DNA from: Qipengyuania xiapuensis
GTDB lineage: Bacteria > Pseudomonadota > Alphaproteobacteria > Sphingomonadales > Sphingomonadaceae
Length of the DNA: 64,000 nucleotides
Direction of reading: 5' to 3'
Assembly (NCBI RefSeq): GCF_019711395.1
Contig: NZ_JAIGNL010000001.1
Span: forward strand, 434,001-498,000
Shown piece after piece: positions 26,657 to 34,510 of this stretch. A program made the translations under genes and the position numbers. The stretch's first letter is position 1. Every line of letters starts with the position of its first letter. The notes beneath the pieces are model-generated. The model was not told where the DNA came from. It searched no databases and saw only the letters and a list, made by a program, of their open reading frames with translations.

Positions 26657-28155
26657 GGTCTATTCTCTTTACCGGTGAGATGGCGGAGTAGCTCAACCAT
26701 CGCCCACGTATCCATCGCGCAATACTCCCTCAGGGCGAGCCCGTGATCCGCTTTTTGCTTCGAACTGTTGGGCAATTCGACGGCTTCCAAAAAGACCCGT
26801 TGCGCCGCCATCCCGTCCTGTACGGCTAACTCGCTATAGCTTATCGCCGCTGGGATCGTGGGAAGGACGGCCTTGATCGACCAGCTTCCCTTCTGATCGC
26901 GGTGAAACCAACAGCTGCGTGCAACAGGCTCCAAATCAACAACCCTGTCAGCCAGCTGCCGTAGGGCACTTGAGAGGTCGTCAAATCGTGCAGCCAATTC
27001 CCTGATGCGCGTTCTTTCAAATGTCGCATTGTAAGTGATGATCGCGCCTTCCCTTGGAACTGCAGCCAAAAGCTTCTCAGCGAATTCTCGCCTGGGGTCC
27101 TGGTCATCGAGGCTAAGGAAATCGCGATGCTTAATGGCTCCATTCACGTTTTCGATGTGCGCCGAGAACTGGAAGGGAATTTGCTGGAAGGGCTTGGTGC
27201 CAAGCCATCGCGGGATAGCGGAACTGACAGTCTCAAAGTCGAGATAGGTGCGGGGGAATGACCAGCCTTTTGTGAGCTCGCGGGCCCTGTCACGGTCATG
27301 AAAAGCTTCGCCCGAGGCTGTTGCTCTTCGAATGCGCTCGTGGAGCGAGTTTTTGAGTTCGCCAGGATTGAGCTCGGTTAGTTCCTTTAGCCCTTTGGCT
27401 TCGTAGTTCTCGGCAAGCCGTTTCCCGGTTCGCGGGAGCAGGGTGATGGGCCATTCGGGCTGTTTTGTGCCACGGTAACAGTAAGCCTTGAAATCGCATT
27501 CGAACGGATCGCTGCAATGCGGCCCCGGCACGATCTCAGGCTCTTCGCTACGCAACGTCTCGCGGGCTTGGAGGACTACCGGCAAGCGGGTGTCGGTAAT
27601 GGGTCGCACGTCTTCATCAGACATCCGGTCGATCAGGAATCCCAGGTAATCGCGCTCTCGCGCATAGACAAAACTAGCGTTGATGTGGCGGATCGAAGCA
27701 GAGGCGATGGTCACCCCGGCTCCTTCCATTACCCAGACCTGCGTAGCGAGATCGGCAATTTGATAGTCTTTCCGCGAGGCAGTGCTTTTGACCTCAGCAA
27801 CGTGCCAGCCGCCCCTTCCATCGGGTCGCATGATATCAACCCTCACGAGGACGCCTTCGTGCTGAAAGGTTCCTTCGAAAATCGGCCGGTCGCCGGCTTC
27901 TACAAGTTCGCGAGTTTGCTGCAGAGCACCCTCGACCCCTTGGTCCATCGTAACCATGACGCCGCCATCCACCAGATCACAAGCGAGCTCGCCAACCGCG
28001 TGGCCAGTATCGAACCGCGCTTGCGTGGCGTCGTCGACTTCAATCAAATCTCGGCGATTGACAGACAGCCAGAGGCGCTTCGGACATTGTTCAAATAGTG
28101 TCAGCTTTGTCTTGGTCAGATCATGACGGCTGGGCGGCGAAATTTGGTCACGCAT
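26653..28155 (-). CDS. DUF2779 domain protein, predicted nuclease
   Basis: 500 aa. The N-terminus 'KTKLTLFEQCPKRLWLSV' resembles the start of RecB-family (Cas4-like) nucleases, followed by 'WHVAEVKSTAS' as a plausible ExK site. A cysteine pattern 'CSDPFECDFKAYC' in the middle could bind an iron-sulphur cluster, as in Cas4/AddB. The C-terminal half is DUF2779, with an RNase H/DnaQ-like 'TYLDFETVSSAIP' and 'IITYNATFERTRIRELA'. Thus it may hold two nuclease folds. It begins 48 bp after the Hsp70-like gene and overlaps the EEP gene by four bases. Confidence 0.78.
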   Translation of the reverse strand: MRDQISPPSRHDLTKTKLTLFEQCPKRLWLSVNRRDLIEVDDATQARFDTGHAVGELACDLVDGGVMVTMDQGVEGALQQTRELVEAGDRPIFEGTFQHEGVLVRVDIMRPDGRGGWHVAEVKSTASRKDYQIADLATQVWVMEGAGVTIASASIRHINASFVYARERDYLGFLIDRMSDEDVRPITDTRLPVVLQARETLRSEEPEIVPGPHCSDPFECDFKAYCYRGTKQPEWPITLLPRTGKRLAENYEAKGLKELTELNPGELKNSLHERIRRATASGEAFHDRDRARELTKGWSFPRTYLDFETVSSAIPRWLGTKPFQQIPFQFSAHIENVNGAIKHRDFLSLDDQDPRREFAEKLLAAVPREGAIITYNATFERTRIRELAARFDDLSSALRQLADRVVDLEPVARSCWFHRDQKGSWSIKAVLPTIPAAISYSELAVQDGMAAQRVFLEAVELPNSSKQKADHGLALREYCAMDTWAMVELLRHLTGKENRP

Positions 28156-28203
28156 ACATGAAGATTCGTAATCTGGCCGATGATATTGCTGAGGTTGCGT
28201 TGA

Positions 28204-29859
28204 TCAGCATTGCTCAGGGCCTGGCGCAGAAATCTCCGTCTTGGATTGCAATGACATATTTGGCGTCTGGGAAGGCGGAAGGAGATCGACTTTCTCGAAG
28301 ACGTCCATGGTGAGGCCGTAGGCCAAAAGGAGACGCTGCGTGTCGCATTCCTCATCAGTAATTGCAGCCGGCGGGCTGGGAAAAATTATCGGGACTTCTC
28401 CGAGGAGTTCCTTGGTGGCGCGGCTCCCGATGAAACGTTTGTGAAGCTCCGTGTTGCACCCACCGCCGGTGGCAATGACTTGAACTTCTCGCCCTGCTTT
28501 GAACTCTACTCTGGTTCGGCTCTCCTTGCGTGAAGCGTCGATCAATTCCTTATATTGGTGGCGGCAAGCAAGTTCGCATTCGAGATCCGGCTCTCCCGCT
28601 CTGCGGGCCACTTCGAGCGCAGCTGCTCCAAGAAGTTCGACCGAAGATTCTATCCCTGTGGCTTTCTTTGAGGTCACTCTTAGGAAGGTCACCATGTCCA
28701 AGGTCGATGCGCCGACATCGATAAGAAGATGGGCGCCCTCTCGCGCTGTTTTCTGCGAAGAGTAGCCGGCTATCGCGGCGGCAAGTTCCGGCACCAAATC
28801 GAAACCTTCGGGTGTCTTTTCGTGCGCGTCAGCGAAGGTGGACCGCACCATAGCGAGGTCGAGTTCATCAGCGTAGGGGATGAGCTCGTATGCTGCTGCA
28901 ACAATCTTCCCGTATTGTGAGCATACGAAAGAGTTATCGATCGCGGCTACAGGCACGCCAATATTGAAGCGTAGATAGGAAGCTGGCGCTGCCCCGCCGA
29001 AGGGGGAGGCAGACTGCAGCCAGCCGAATAGATGCGCGGCATGGAGGGCAAGATAGGCAATGGCCGCTTCGTTGCGGGATACTTCGATATCTTTGTTGGC
29101 GCGCTTGTTCCCGTATCCTCCGATGATGCCTGTCTTAAACCCTGAGAGGCTTACGAAGTCAGGCTGCGGGTAGAGAGAGAAACGTTTTGAGGATGGGTCA
29201 AACCAAACGGCAGTTTGCCAAAGGAAGGGGTGCTCCATCGACCTAAGCTCGGTCGGAGCTTCCATGGCAGCGATGTCATCTTCGATCCCGAAGGGGTCGC
29301 GGACGGCGATTTTTGCAGAACTGGTGCCAAAATCGAAACCGATGATCACATTGGTCTCGCCCTCAACTTCATCCGGCACTGAATGCGAGGCGAACCAAGT
29401 GGCCCCAAGTCCAATCCGCTTCTGAAGCGTGTCGGCAATTGTCGCCGGGATGGTTGCAGGCGGCGTCTCAAAATCGGTCGAAGAAGAAGCCACTCTTTTG
29501 GTGATCCGCTGGAAAGCGGCTTGAGCCTGGCCTTGCTCGATAGTGGTCTTCGTTGGCGCAGGCTTACCCGATTGATCAGACGGAGAAGCAGCGTTCTTAA
29601 TTGCTTCCCACGCCGCCTTCGAAATCTTGACGCGAAGCTTCTCTCCCTTCTTTTTCTTGCCTTTGCGAGCTTTCTTGGCCTGTTTGCCGTTTGCTTTTGT
29701 GGTTTCCAACGGCGCCCGAGAACCGTCAGCTGCGCCATTGGCGCGCCAAGACTGGGCGGCGGAGGCTTTCGCTTTAGGCTTTGGTTTGTCTGGGACAGTC
29801 TTTGTTTTGAGAGCTTTTGCCAGGTCTTGGAAGGTTGCGAAGGTTGAGCCTTTCCCCAT
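28204..29859 (-). CDS. Hsp70/actin-like ATPase
   Basis: 551 aa. ASKHA ATPase motifs are clear: phosphate-1 'VIIGFDFGTSSAKIAVRD' (~residues 169-186), phosphate-2 'LLIDVGASTLDMVTF' and adenosine 'VIATGGGCNTELHKRFI'. The first ~140 residues are Lys-rich ('KKARKGKKKKGEKLRVK') and probably disordered or nucleic-acid binding. There is no substrate-binding domain like that of DnaK. Start and stop overlap by one base with the upstream SNF2 gene (TGATG). Pairing of an Hsp70-like ATPase with an SNF2 ATPase suggests a shared complex; the function is unknown. Confidence 0.82.
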   Translation of the reverse strand: MGKGSTFATFQDLAKALKTKTVPDKPKPKAKASAAQSWRANGAADGSRAPLETTKANGKQAKKARKGKKKKGEKLRVKISKAAWEAIKNAASPSDQSGKPAPTKTTIEQGQAQAAFQRITKRVASSSTDFETPPATIPATIADTLQKRIGLGATWFASHSVPDEVEGETNVIIGFDFGTSSAKIAVRDPFGIEDDIAAMEAPTELRSMEHPFLWQTAVWFDPSSKRFSLYPQPDFVSLSGFKTGIIGGYGNKRANKDIEVSRNEAAIAYLALHAAHLFGWLQSASPFGGAAPASYLRFNIGVPVAAIDNSFVCSQYGKIVAAAYELIPYADELDLAMVRSTFADAHEKTPEGFDLVPELAAAIAGYSSQKTAREGAHLLIDVGASTLDMVTFLRVTSKKATGIESSVELLGAAALEVARRAGEPDLECELACRHQYKELIDASRKESRTRVEFKAGREVQVIATGGGCNTELHKRFIGSRATKELLGEVPIIFPSPPAAITDEECDTQRLLLAYGLTMDVFEKVDLLPPSQTPNMSLQSKTEISAPGPEQC

Positions 29860-32800
29860 CAGTTCTGCCCCCCAACCTCAATGACACACATGCCGACGGT
29901 CACGGGATCCTTGAGCGTGATATCATCCTCTTGCGCCGTGATAGTTTTCAGCTTGTCGTCGAGACGTGCCAGGGTTTTATCGCGGGTTGCTCGCACTGCG
30001 TAGACAAGCTGCTGTCGCTTGGCGCTGCCGGAAAGCTGGTGGTCCCTGATCTGCCGTTCAGCCTTTTCGATTTCACGTTCGCGATGGGCTTCAATGAGCG
30101 CCTTTTGCGTGCCGACCTGGTCGAAATGTTTCGCGGTCTCAGCTTCACGAAACTCTTTTAACTGGCGAGCTAGGTGAGGCATCAAGGTCTCATCTGCTAA
30201 GCGAGCCGCAAGCTGTATTTCGTCCTCTCTAAGCCGCCGAAGCCTTGGTTCGGCGACAATGCTCTCCATGGTGAGCTGCTCGGCGCGCTCATCATTGAGC
30301 AATTCGCCGCTAGCCATATGAAGTGCTGAGAAGACCAATCGGTCAACAGGGTTCAGTCCCTTGATGGCCCAGCTTTGCACGGCGACCAGATATTGGCCGG
30401 GATTGAGATCCTTCGTCTGCTCTCCAGGTGCACTGAAGGCTGTAACAGGCCTCGCCGGCGTTGAGAGCTCTTTCTCTGACATCCGGCTGGCAGCAAAGCG
30501 AGCAAGCGGATGGGTCATTGCTATTGTATCGATGCCGCGATGCGTAAAGCGGTCGGGTGAAGATCCAAAGATCGCCCGGACAACCTTTGAGTTGCTATCA
30601 AAATTGGTCGGAAACTGACTTGAAAACCGTTCTTTGAACCGAGCGAACTCAATGGCGAGCTGGGGCGAGAGGCGGATGTCGTAAAGGTCGAGCTCTTCGT
30701 GATTAGCCCGATCGAAGCGGGTGCCGGGATACTCGTCAATGAGTACGCCGGTAATGTAGTCGAACAGATCCTCAGGTTTGAGCCGTTTGTGCGGCGCTTG
30801 TGCGTCATTAATTTGCTGAAGGATGGAGTCTCCTAGGCCGATGAGACCAGGGGCCTCCTTCTCGAGCTTCTCCTCCTCTTCTCTTCGAGTGGCAGCAGCT
30901 GTTGAAGCACGTTCGAGCTCGCGATCTCGCTCCTCTTTTGTAAGCTTGGGATCGCTTAAGATCTTATCGATCTTGTCGACCATTTCCCCCAGGATGGGCT
31001 CGAAATCGCCCAGAGTCTGCTGAATGAGGTTAAGGCGGAGATAGAGCCGTTCATAGACTTGCTCTTCGATCGTGTTCTTAGCGATCAAGTTCTTAATATC
31101 GATCGCTTCGGCCTTCTGGCCGATACGGTCGATCCGGCCGATCCGCTGTTCGACCTTCATCGGGTTCCAGGGGAGATCCCAATTGACGAGGACGCGGCAG
31201 AACTGAAGGTCCAGGCCCTCACCGCCAACTTCTGATGTCAGAAGAACCGTGCCGCCTGGGGCGTCAGCAAAACGATCGACCGTTTCCTGGCGAGGTGCGG
31301 AGATGCCGCCGTGAAGCTCGATCGAGGCGAAGCCGTCTTCTGTTAGTCGCTTGGCCAGGTAGGATAGGGTCCGCCTGAAGCTTGAAAAGATGATGATTTT
31401 TTCGTCGGGGCTCTCGTTCTGCATTTCGCGCAGCCACCGTTTCAGTTTCTCATATTTGGAGTCGGCCCGTTCGAGCTCCTGCAACTCATCCGGGTCGTCG
31501 CAAATAGCTCCAAGCTCTGTGATCAGCGGGCCGATTTTGCGCATTGCGTCAGCGTCGATGTCCACGTCCTCGTCGAGCGAAAGAGAGCCGCTGCCTTCAC
31601 CCCAGTGGCGGTAGGCTGCAGCGAGGCTCGACGCCAAGAGCCGCTGGGTTTGTGCCAGTAGGAAGCGCGCATTGATGTCATTCCATTCCGCGTATTCCTC
31701 AATCACCTCAGTTGCTCGATCATAGAAGGCGCGCTCTGTGTCCGGAGCCATCTCCCACGAAAGTGTTTTGGGGCGTCTTTGAACCTTGAAGTCAGCGACA
31801 TCCCTTCTTCGAGTGCGATTGACCGTCGTGCCGAGAAGCGACATTTCTTCGATGCGCGCGGCGAGTTTGACGCGATTGCTGTCATCAAAAGCGTCGGTCT
31901 TGGCGAGCTCGGCTTTTAGTCGTTTGAGGCGTCCGCCAGTTTGAAGAACTAGGCCGGGCCTGATCTTGTCAACGAGCGCCCGCACCTGGTCCATGGGGAC
32001 CGAGGGGTTTCGAGCCGCCTCCCACGCGGCGATGATCGGTTCATTCTCGCTGAGTAGCTGAGGGAAGAGAAACTCGTTCCCAAAGGTATCTTCATCAATC
32101 AGGTTGAGCAGCGACCGAAGGTCTTCAGTGTGCAAATTGATGGGAGTAGCGGAGAGAAAGACTTTGTAACTCGCGACATCACTTAGCAGTTCGGCAAGTT
32201 CATGATTTTGAGTCGTGCGATTGCGAAGGTGATGCGCTTCGTCGAATATGACGAGGTCGAAAAGGTCACGGGTGGCGTTGTTCAGGTAGTGGGCAAGCGC
32301 GTCCCTCGAGCCAGGTTTCGGATCGAGCACCTCTTCCCAGCCCTTGTTCGGTTTAAGCCCCGAAAGTGAGGCGACGTAGGCGAAGTTCTTCTTGCCGAAC
32401 TCACCCTCTTTCAGATCGAAAAGGAGCTCTTCAGCATCACACAGCTTCGCCTCGACGTTGAACTTGCTGCGAAGCTCGGCCCGCCACTTTTCACGAAGAG
32501 ATTTTGGGCAAACGACAAGCAGACGGCGAGCGTCTCCGCGTGCGACGAGCTCAGTCCAAATGAGTCCAGCCTCGATGGTTTTACCAAGGCCGACCTCGTC
32601 AGCGACGAGCAAGCCTCTCGAAGGCGAATTCAGGAGTTTGAGGACAGGCTTGTACTGATAGGCATGAAACTCGGTGTTCGTCGCGCCAATGCTGTAGATG
32701 ATGTCTGCGAGGTGCTGACTTGTCATCCGCACGTGGGTGAGAGCTCTGCGCAAAGACTGAGGCGATGAGAGCTTGCCGGCTTTGAGATCTTCAAGCGCAT

Positions 32801-32975
32801 CAGGGGCGGTCACCACCTCTTCGAGCTGGACGACAGATTTGAGCTCGCGCCCGTGGGGGAATTCGATTTCGATAAAAGTGCGACCGTGCGTTTCCACGGC
32901 CTCCGTATCGGTTACCGTACCTATCTCTGCTGGACGGTTGCGCAAGCGAACCCGCGTGCCAGGTGCGAACATCAA
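29859..32975 (-). CDS. SNF2-family ATPase (RapA/HepA-like)
   Basis: 1038 aa. The N-terminal ~50 residues form an SH3-like module ('GTRVRLRNRPAEIGTVTD'). Helicase motifs: I 'VADEVGLGKTIEAGL', II 'VIFDEAHHLRN', III 'FLSATPIN', V 'TSEVGGEGLDLQ' and VI 'QRIGRIDRIGQ'. The C-terminal ~300 residues are helical and Glu/Lys/Arg-rich. It resembles RapA and the DrmD/ZorD type translocases that remodel protein-DNA complexes. It begins 68 bp after the DUF4258 gene, in the same direction. Confidence 0.9.
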   Translation of the reverse strand: MMFAPGTRVRLRNRPAEIGTVTDTEAVETHGRTFIEIEFPHGRELKSVVQLEEVVTAPDALEDLKAGKLSSPQSLRRALTHVRMTSQHLADIIYSIGATNTEFHAYQYKPVLKLLNSPSRGLLVADEVGLGKTIEAGLIWTELVARGDARRLLVVCPKSLREKWRAELRSKFNVEAKLCDAEELLFDLKEGEFGKKNFAYVASLSGLKPNKGWEEVLDPKPGSRDALAHYLNNATRDLFDLVIFDEAHHLRNRTTQNHELAELLSDVASYKVFLSATPINLHTEDLRSLLNLIDEDTFGNEFLFPQLLSENEPIIAAWEAARNPSVPMDQVRALVDKIRPGLVLQTGGRLKRLKAELAKTDAFDDSNRVKLAARIEEMSLLGTTVNRTRRRDVADFKVQRRPKTLSWEMAPDTERAFYDRATEVIEEYAEWNDINARFLLAQTQRLLASSLAAAYRHWGEGSGSLSLDEDVDIDADAMRKIGPLITELGAICDDPDELQELERADSKYEKLKRWLREMQNESPDEKIIIFSSFRRTLSYLAKRLTEDGFASIELHGGISAPRQETVDRFADAPGGTVLLTSEVGGEGLDLQFCRVLVNWDLPWNPMKVEQRIGRIDRIGQKAEAIDIKNLIAKNTIEEQVYERLYLRLNLIQQTLGDFEPILGEMVDKIDKILSDPKLTKEERDRELERASTAAATRREEEEKLEKEAPGLIGLGDSILQQINDAQAPHKRLKPEDLFDYITGVLIDEYPGTRFDRANHEELDLYDIRLSPQLAIEFARFKERFSSQFPTNFDSNSKVVRAIFGSSPDRFTHRGIDTIAMTHPLARFAASRMSEKELSTPARPVTAFSAPGEQTKDLNPGQYLVAVQSWAIKGLNPVDRLVFSALHMASGELLNDERAEQLTMESIVAEPRLRRLREDEIQLAARLADETLMPHLARQLKEFREAETAKHFDQVGTQKALIEAHREREIEKAERQIRDHQLSGSAKRQQLVYAVRATRDKTLARLDDKLKTITAQEDDITLKDPVTVGMCVIEVGGQN

Positions 32976-33043
32976 TTCCCCCTCAAATTCGATGCAAGAT
33001 GCGAATATTTCGAAGTTTTCGTCAAGACGTAGTCTGAGCCTCG

Positions 33044-33313
33044 TCAGAATTTGAGACGCTGAAGACGATGAGCTGCAGTAATGATCGCGCCATCGTCGCT
33101 CACCACAAGATAGCTGTTCAGCGATCGCTCGAGCTTCGAATAGACTTTATGTCCCATCGAGCATGCCAGGCGTTTGCGGGAAGGCTTATCGAGGAAATAT
33201 ACGTCTGCACCGTGGTGGCGCTTGCGCCGGCCATAGCAGAGGATAGCATCGATCGCTTGGGCGGGAATGCCGCGCTGCTGGATGCGGGTCTGTGCATGGG
33301 TCGTCATGTTCAT
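33044..33313 (-). CDS. DUF4258 domain protein
   Basis: 89 aa from the ATG at 33313, which has AAGGAACGAGACG before it; an upstream start would add 21 unconvincing residues. 'THAQTRIQQRGIPAQAIDAIL' and 'YGRRKRHHGADVYFLD' are the DUF4258 signature, a small fold found in toxin-like and restriction-associated proteins. It is divergent from the WYL regulator, shares the palindromic intergenic region with it, and is the first gene of the leftward set. Confidence 0.75.
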   Translation of the reverse strand: MNMTTHAQTRIQQRGIPAQAIDAILCYGRRKRHHGADVYFLDKPSRKRLACSMGHKVYSKLERSLNSYLVVSDDGAIITAAHRLQRLKF

Positions 33314-33357
33314 CGTCTCGTTCCTTTTCTTGTTGATGATTCGAATGTACGAGACTG

Positions 33358-33378
33358 GGGCGACAGAAACTGTCACCC
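33358..33378. promoter_or_regulatory. 21-bp palindrome, predicted operator of the WYL regulator
   Basis: Arms GGGCGACAG and CTGTCACCC surround AAA; eight of nine base pairs are complementary. It sits 45 bp upstream of the DUF4258 ATG and 21 bp upstream of the WYL ATG, at the only divergent junction of the 25.6-48.2 kb locus. WYL regulators of the BrxR/CapW type are known to bind such inverted repeats near their own start. Confidence 0.7.
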
Positions 33379-33399
33379 TTGGATTGCTAGGAGGGGAGC

Positions 33400-34392
33400 A
33401 TGTCCTTTGCGAAAGCCGTCGATCTTCTACGACTCGCCATGATGGCGACGAACCGCACGGGCGTGTGCCTGATGCAGATCGAAGAAGAATTCGGCTGTGT
33501 AAGGCGCACGGCGCAGCGCATGATTGATGCGCTCGAGATGGCCTTCCCAGCGCTTGAGCACCGCATCGGTACAGACGGGCGGCATTATTGGAGCTTGCGG
33601 GCTGCTGTGACGGCTCAGCTACTCCATGTCAGCGCGGATGAATTGGCGTCGATGAGTTCTGCCATCGCTGAGCTCGAGCGGGTCGGCATGCGTTCAGAAG
33701 CCAAGCGATTGACTGAGCTCAATCACAAAGTGCGTGCGCTCATTCCCTCCGAGCGCAGTGCGCGGCTGGCGACGGATGAAGAGGCGGTGCTTGAGGCGAT
33801 GGGTTATGCAGCACGCCCAGGGCCCAGACCTTCCCTGGATCCTGAGGTCGATGAAGCGATATCCATGGCTCTTAAGGGCCCCTTCCTCCTCAAGATCTCT
33901 TATAAGAGCCGCGGCGATGCCAAGGCGAGTGCGCGGACGATTGAGCCCTACGGGATGCTCCTCGGCGCGCGGCGCTATTTGGTCGCCGTCGATACAGCAA
34001 AACGGGATGGACGCTTTCGGCACTACCGAGTGGAGGACATTTCTAGAGCCGAATTGCTACCTGAAAGCTTCGCCATTCCCGACGATTTCAGCTTGGCTGA
34101 CTATGCGCAGAAGGCCTTCGGCTCGTTTCACAACGACCGCGAATTCGCCGAAGTGGTTTGGAAGTTCGCGCCGCATGCGGCTGACCGAGTAAGCGGTTAT
34201 CAGTTCCATCCCTCGCAAGAGGTCGAAGTGCTCGATGATGGCTCGACGATTGTGCGTTTTAAGGCCTCAGGTCAGCTCGAGATGGCCTGGCATTTATACG
34301 CGTGGGGCGATGCTGTGGAAGTGCTTGAGCCCGAGGCGCTCGCGGACTTGGTGAACCCGCACCGTCGCTCTGATTTTCCGGCTCTGCCGTAA
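33400..34392 (+). CDS. WYL-domain transcriptional regulator
   Basis: 330 aa. An N-terminal winged HTH ('LMQIEEEFGCVRRTAQRMIDAL') precedes a WYL domain ('ISYKSRGDAKASARTIEPYGMLL', 'RRYLVAVD', 'RHYRVEDISRAEL') and a WCX-type C-terminus ('EVVWKFAPHAADRVSGY'). ATG 33400 has AGGAGGGG close upstream. Known for the family: defence regulators BrxR and CapW repress their operons and release on sensing nucleic-acid ligands. Here it is the first rightward gene, next to the 21-bp palindrome, and probably controls both directions. Confidence 0.9.
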   Translation: MSFAKAVDLLRLAMMATNRTGVCLMQIEEEFGCVRRTAQRMIDALEMAFPALEHRIGTDGRHYWSLRAAVTAQLLHVSADELASMSSAIAELERVGMRSEAKRLTELNHKVRALIPSERSARLATDEEAVLEAMGYAARPGPRPSLDPEVDEAISMALKGPFLLKISYKSRGDAKASARTIEPYGMLLGARRYLVAVDTAKRDGRFRHYRVEDISRAELLPESFAIPDDFSLADYAQKAFGSFHNDREFAEVVWKFAPHAADRVSGYQFHPSQEVEVLDDGSTIVRFKASGQLEMAWHLYAWGDAVEVLEPEALADLVNPHRRSDFPALP

Positions 34393-34437
34393 TGGTAAAG
34401 ACCGTCTTTTCTTCGCTAGCTTCACCGCTTGCCCGTA

Positions 34438-34449
34438 CGATAAGTATCG
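34438..34449. promoter_or_regulatory. Short palindrome between regulator and helicase genes
   Basis: CGATA and TATCG separated by AG, in the 118 bp between the WYL stop and the helicase start. It does not resemble the 21-bp site. It could be part of a secondary promoter for the large genes, but may be chance. Confidence 0.2.
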
Positions 34450-34510
34450 GTATTTATGGATTTCATAGTGTCGAAGCATTGCCGGCACTGAAAGTTTGGG
34501 GGCGTCCTTC

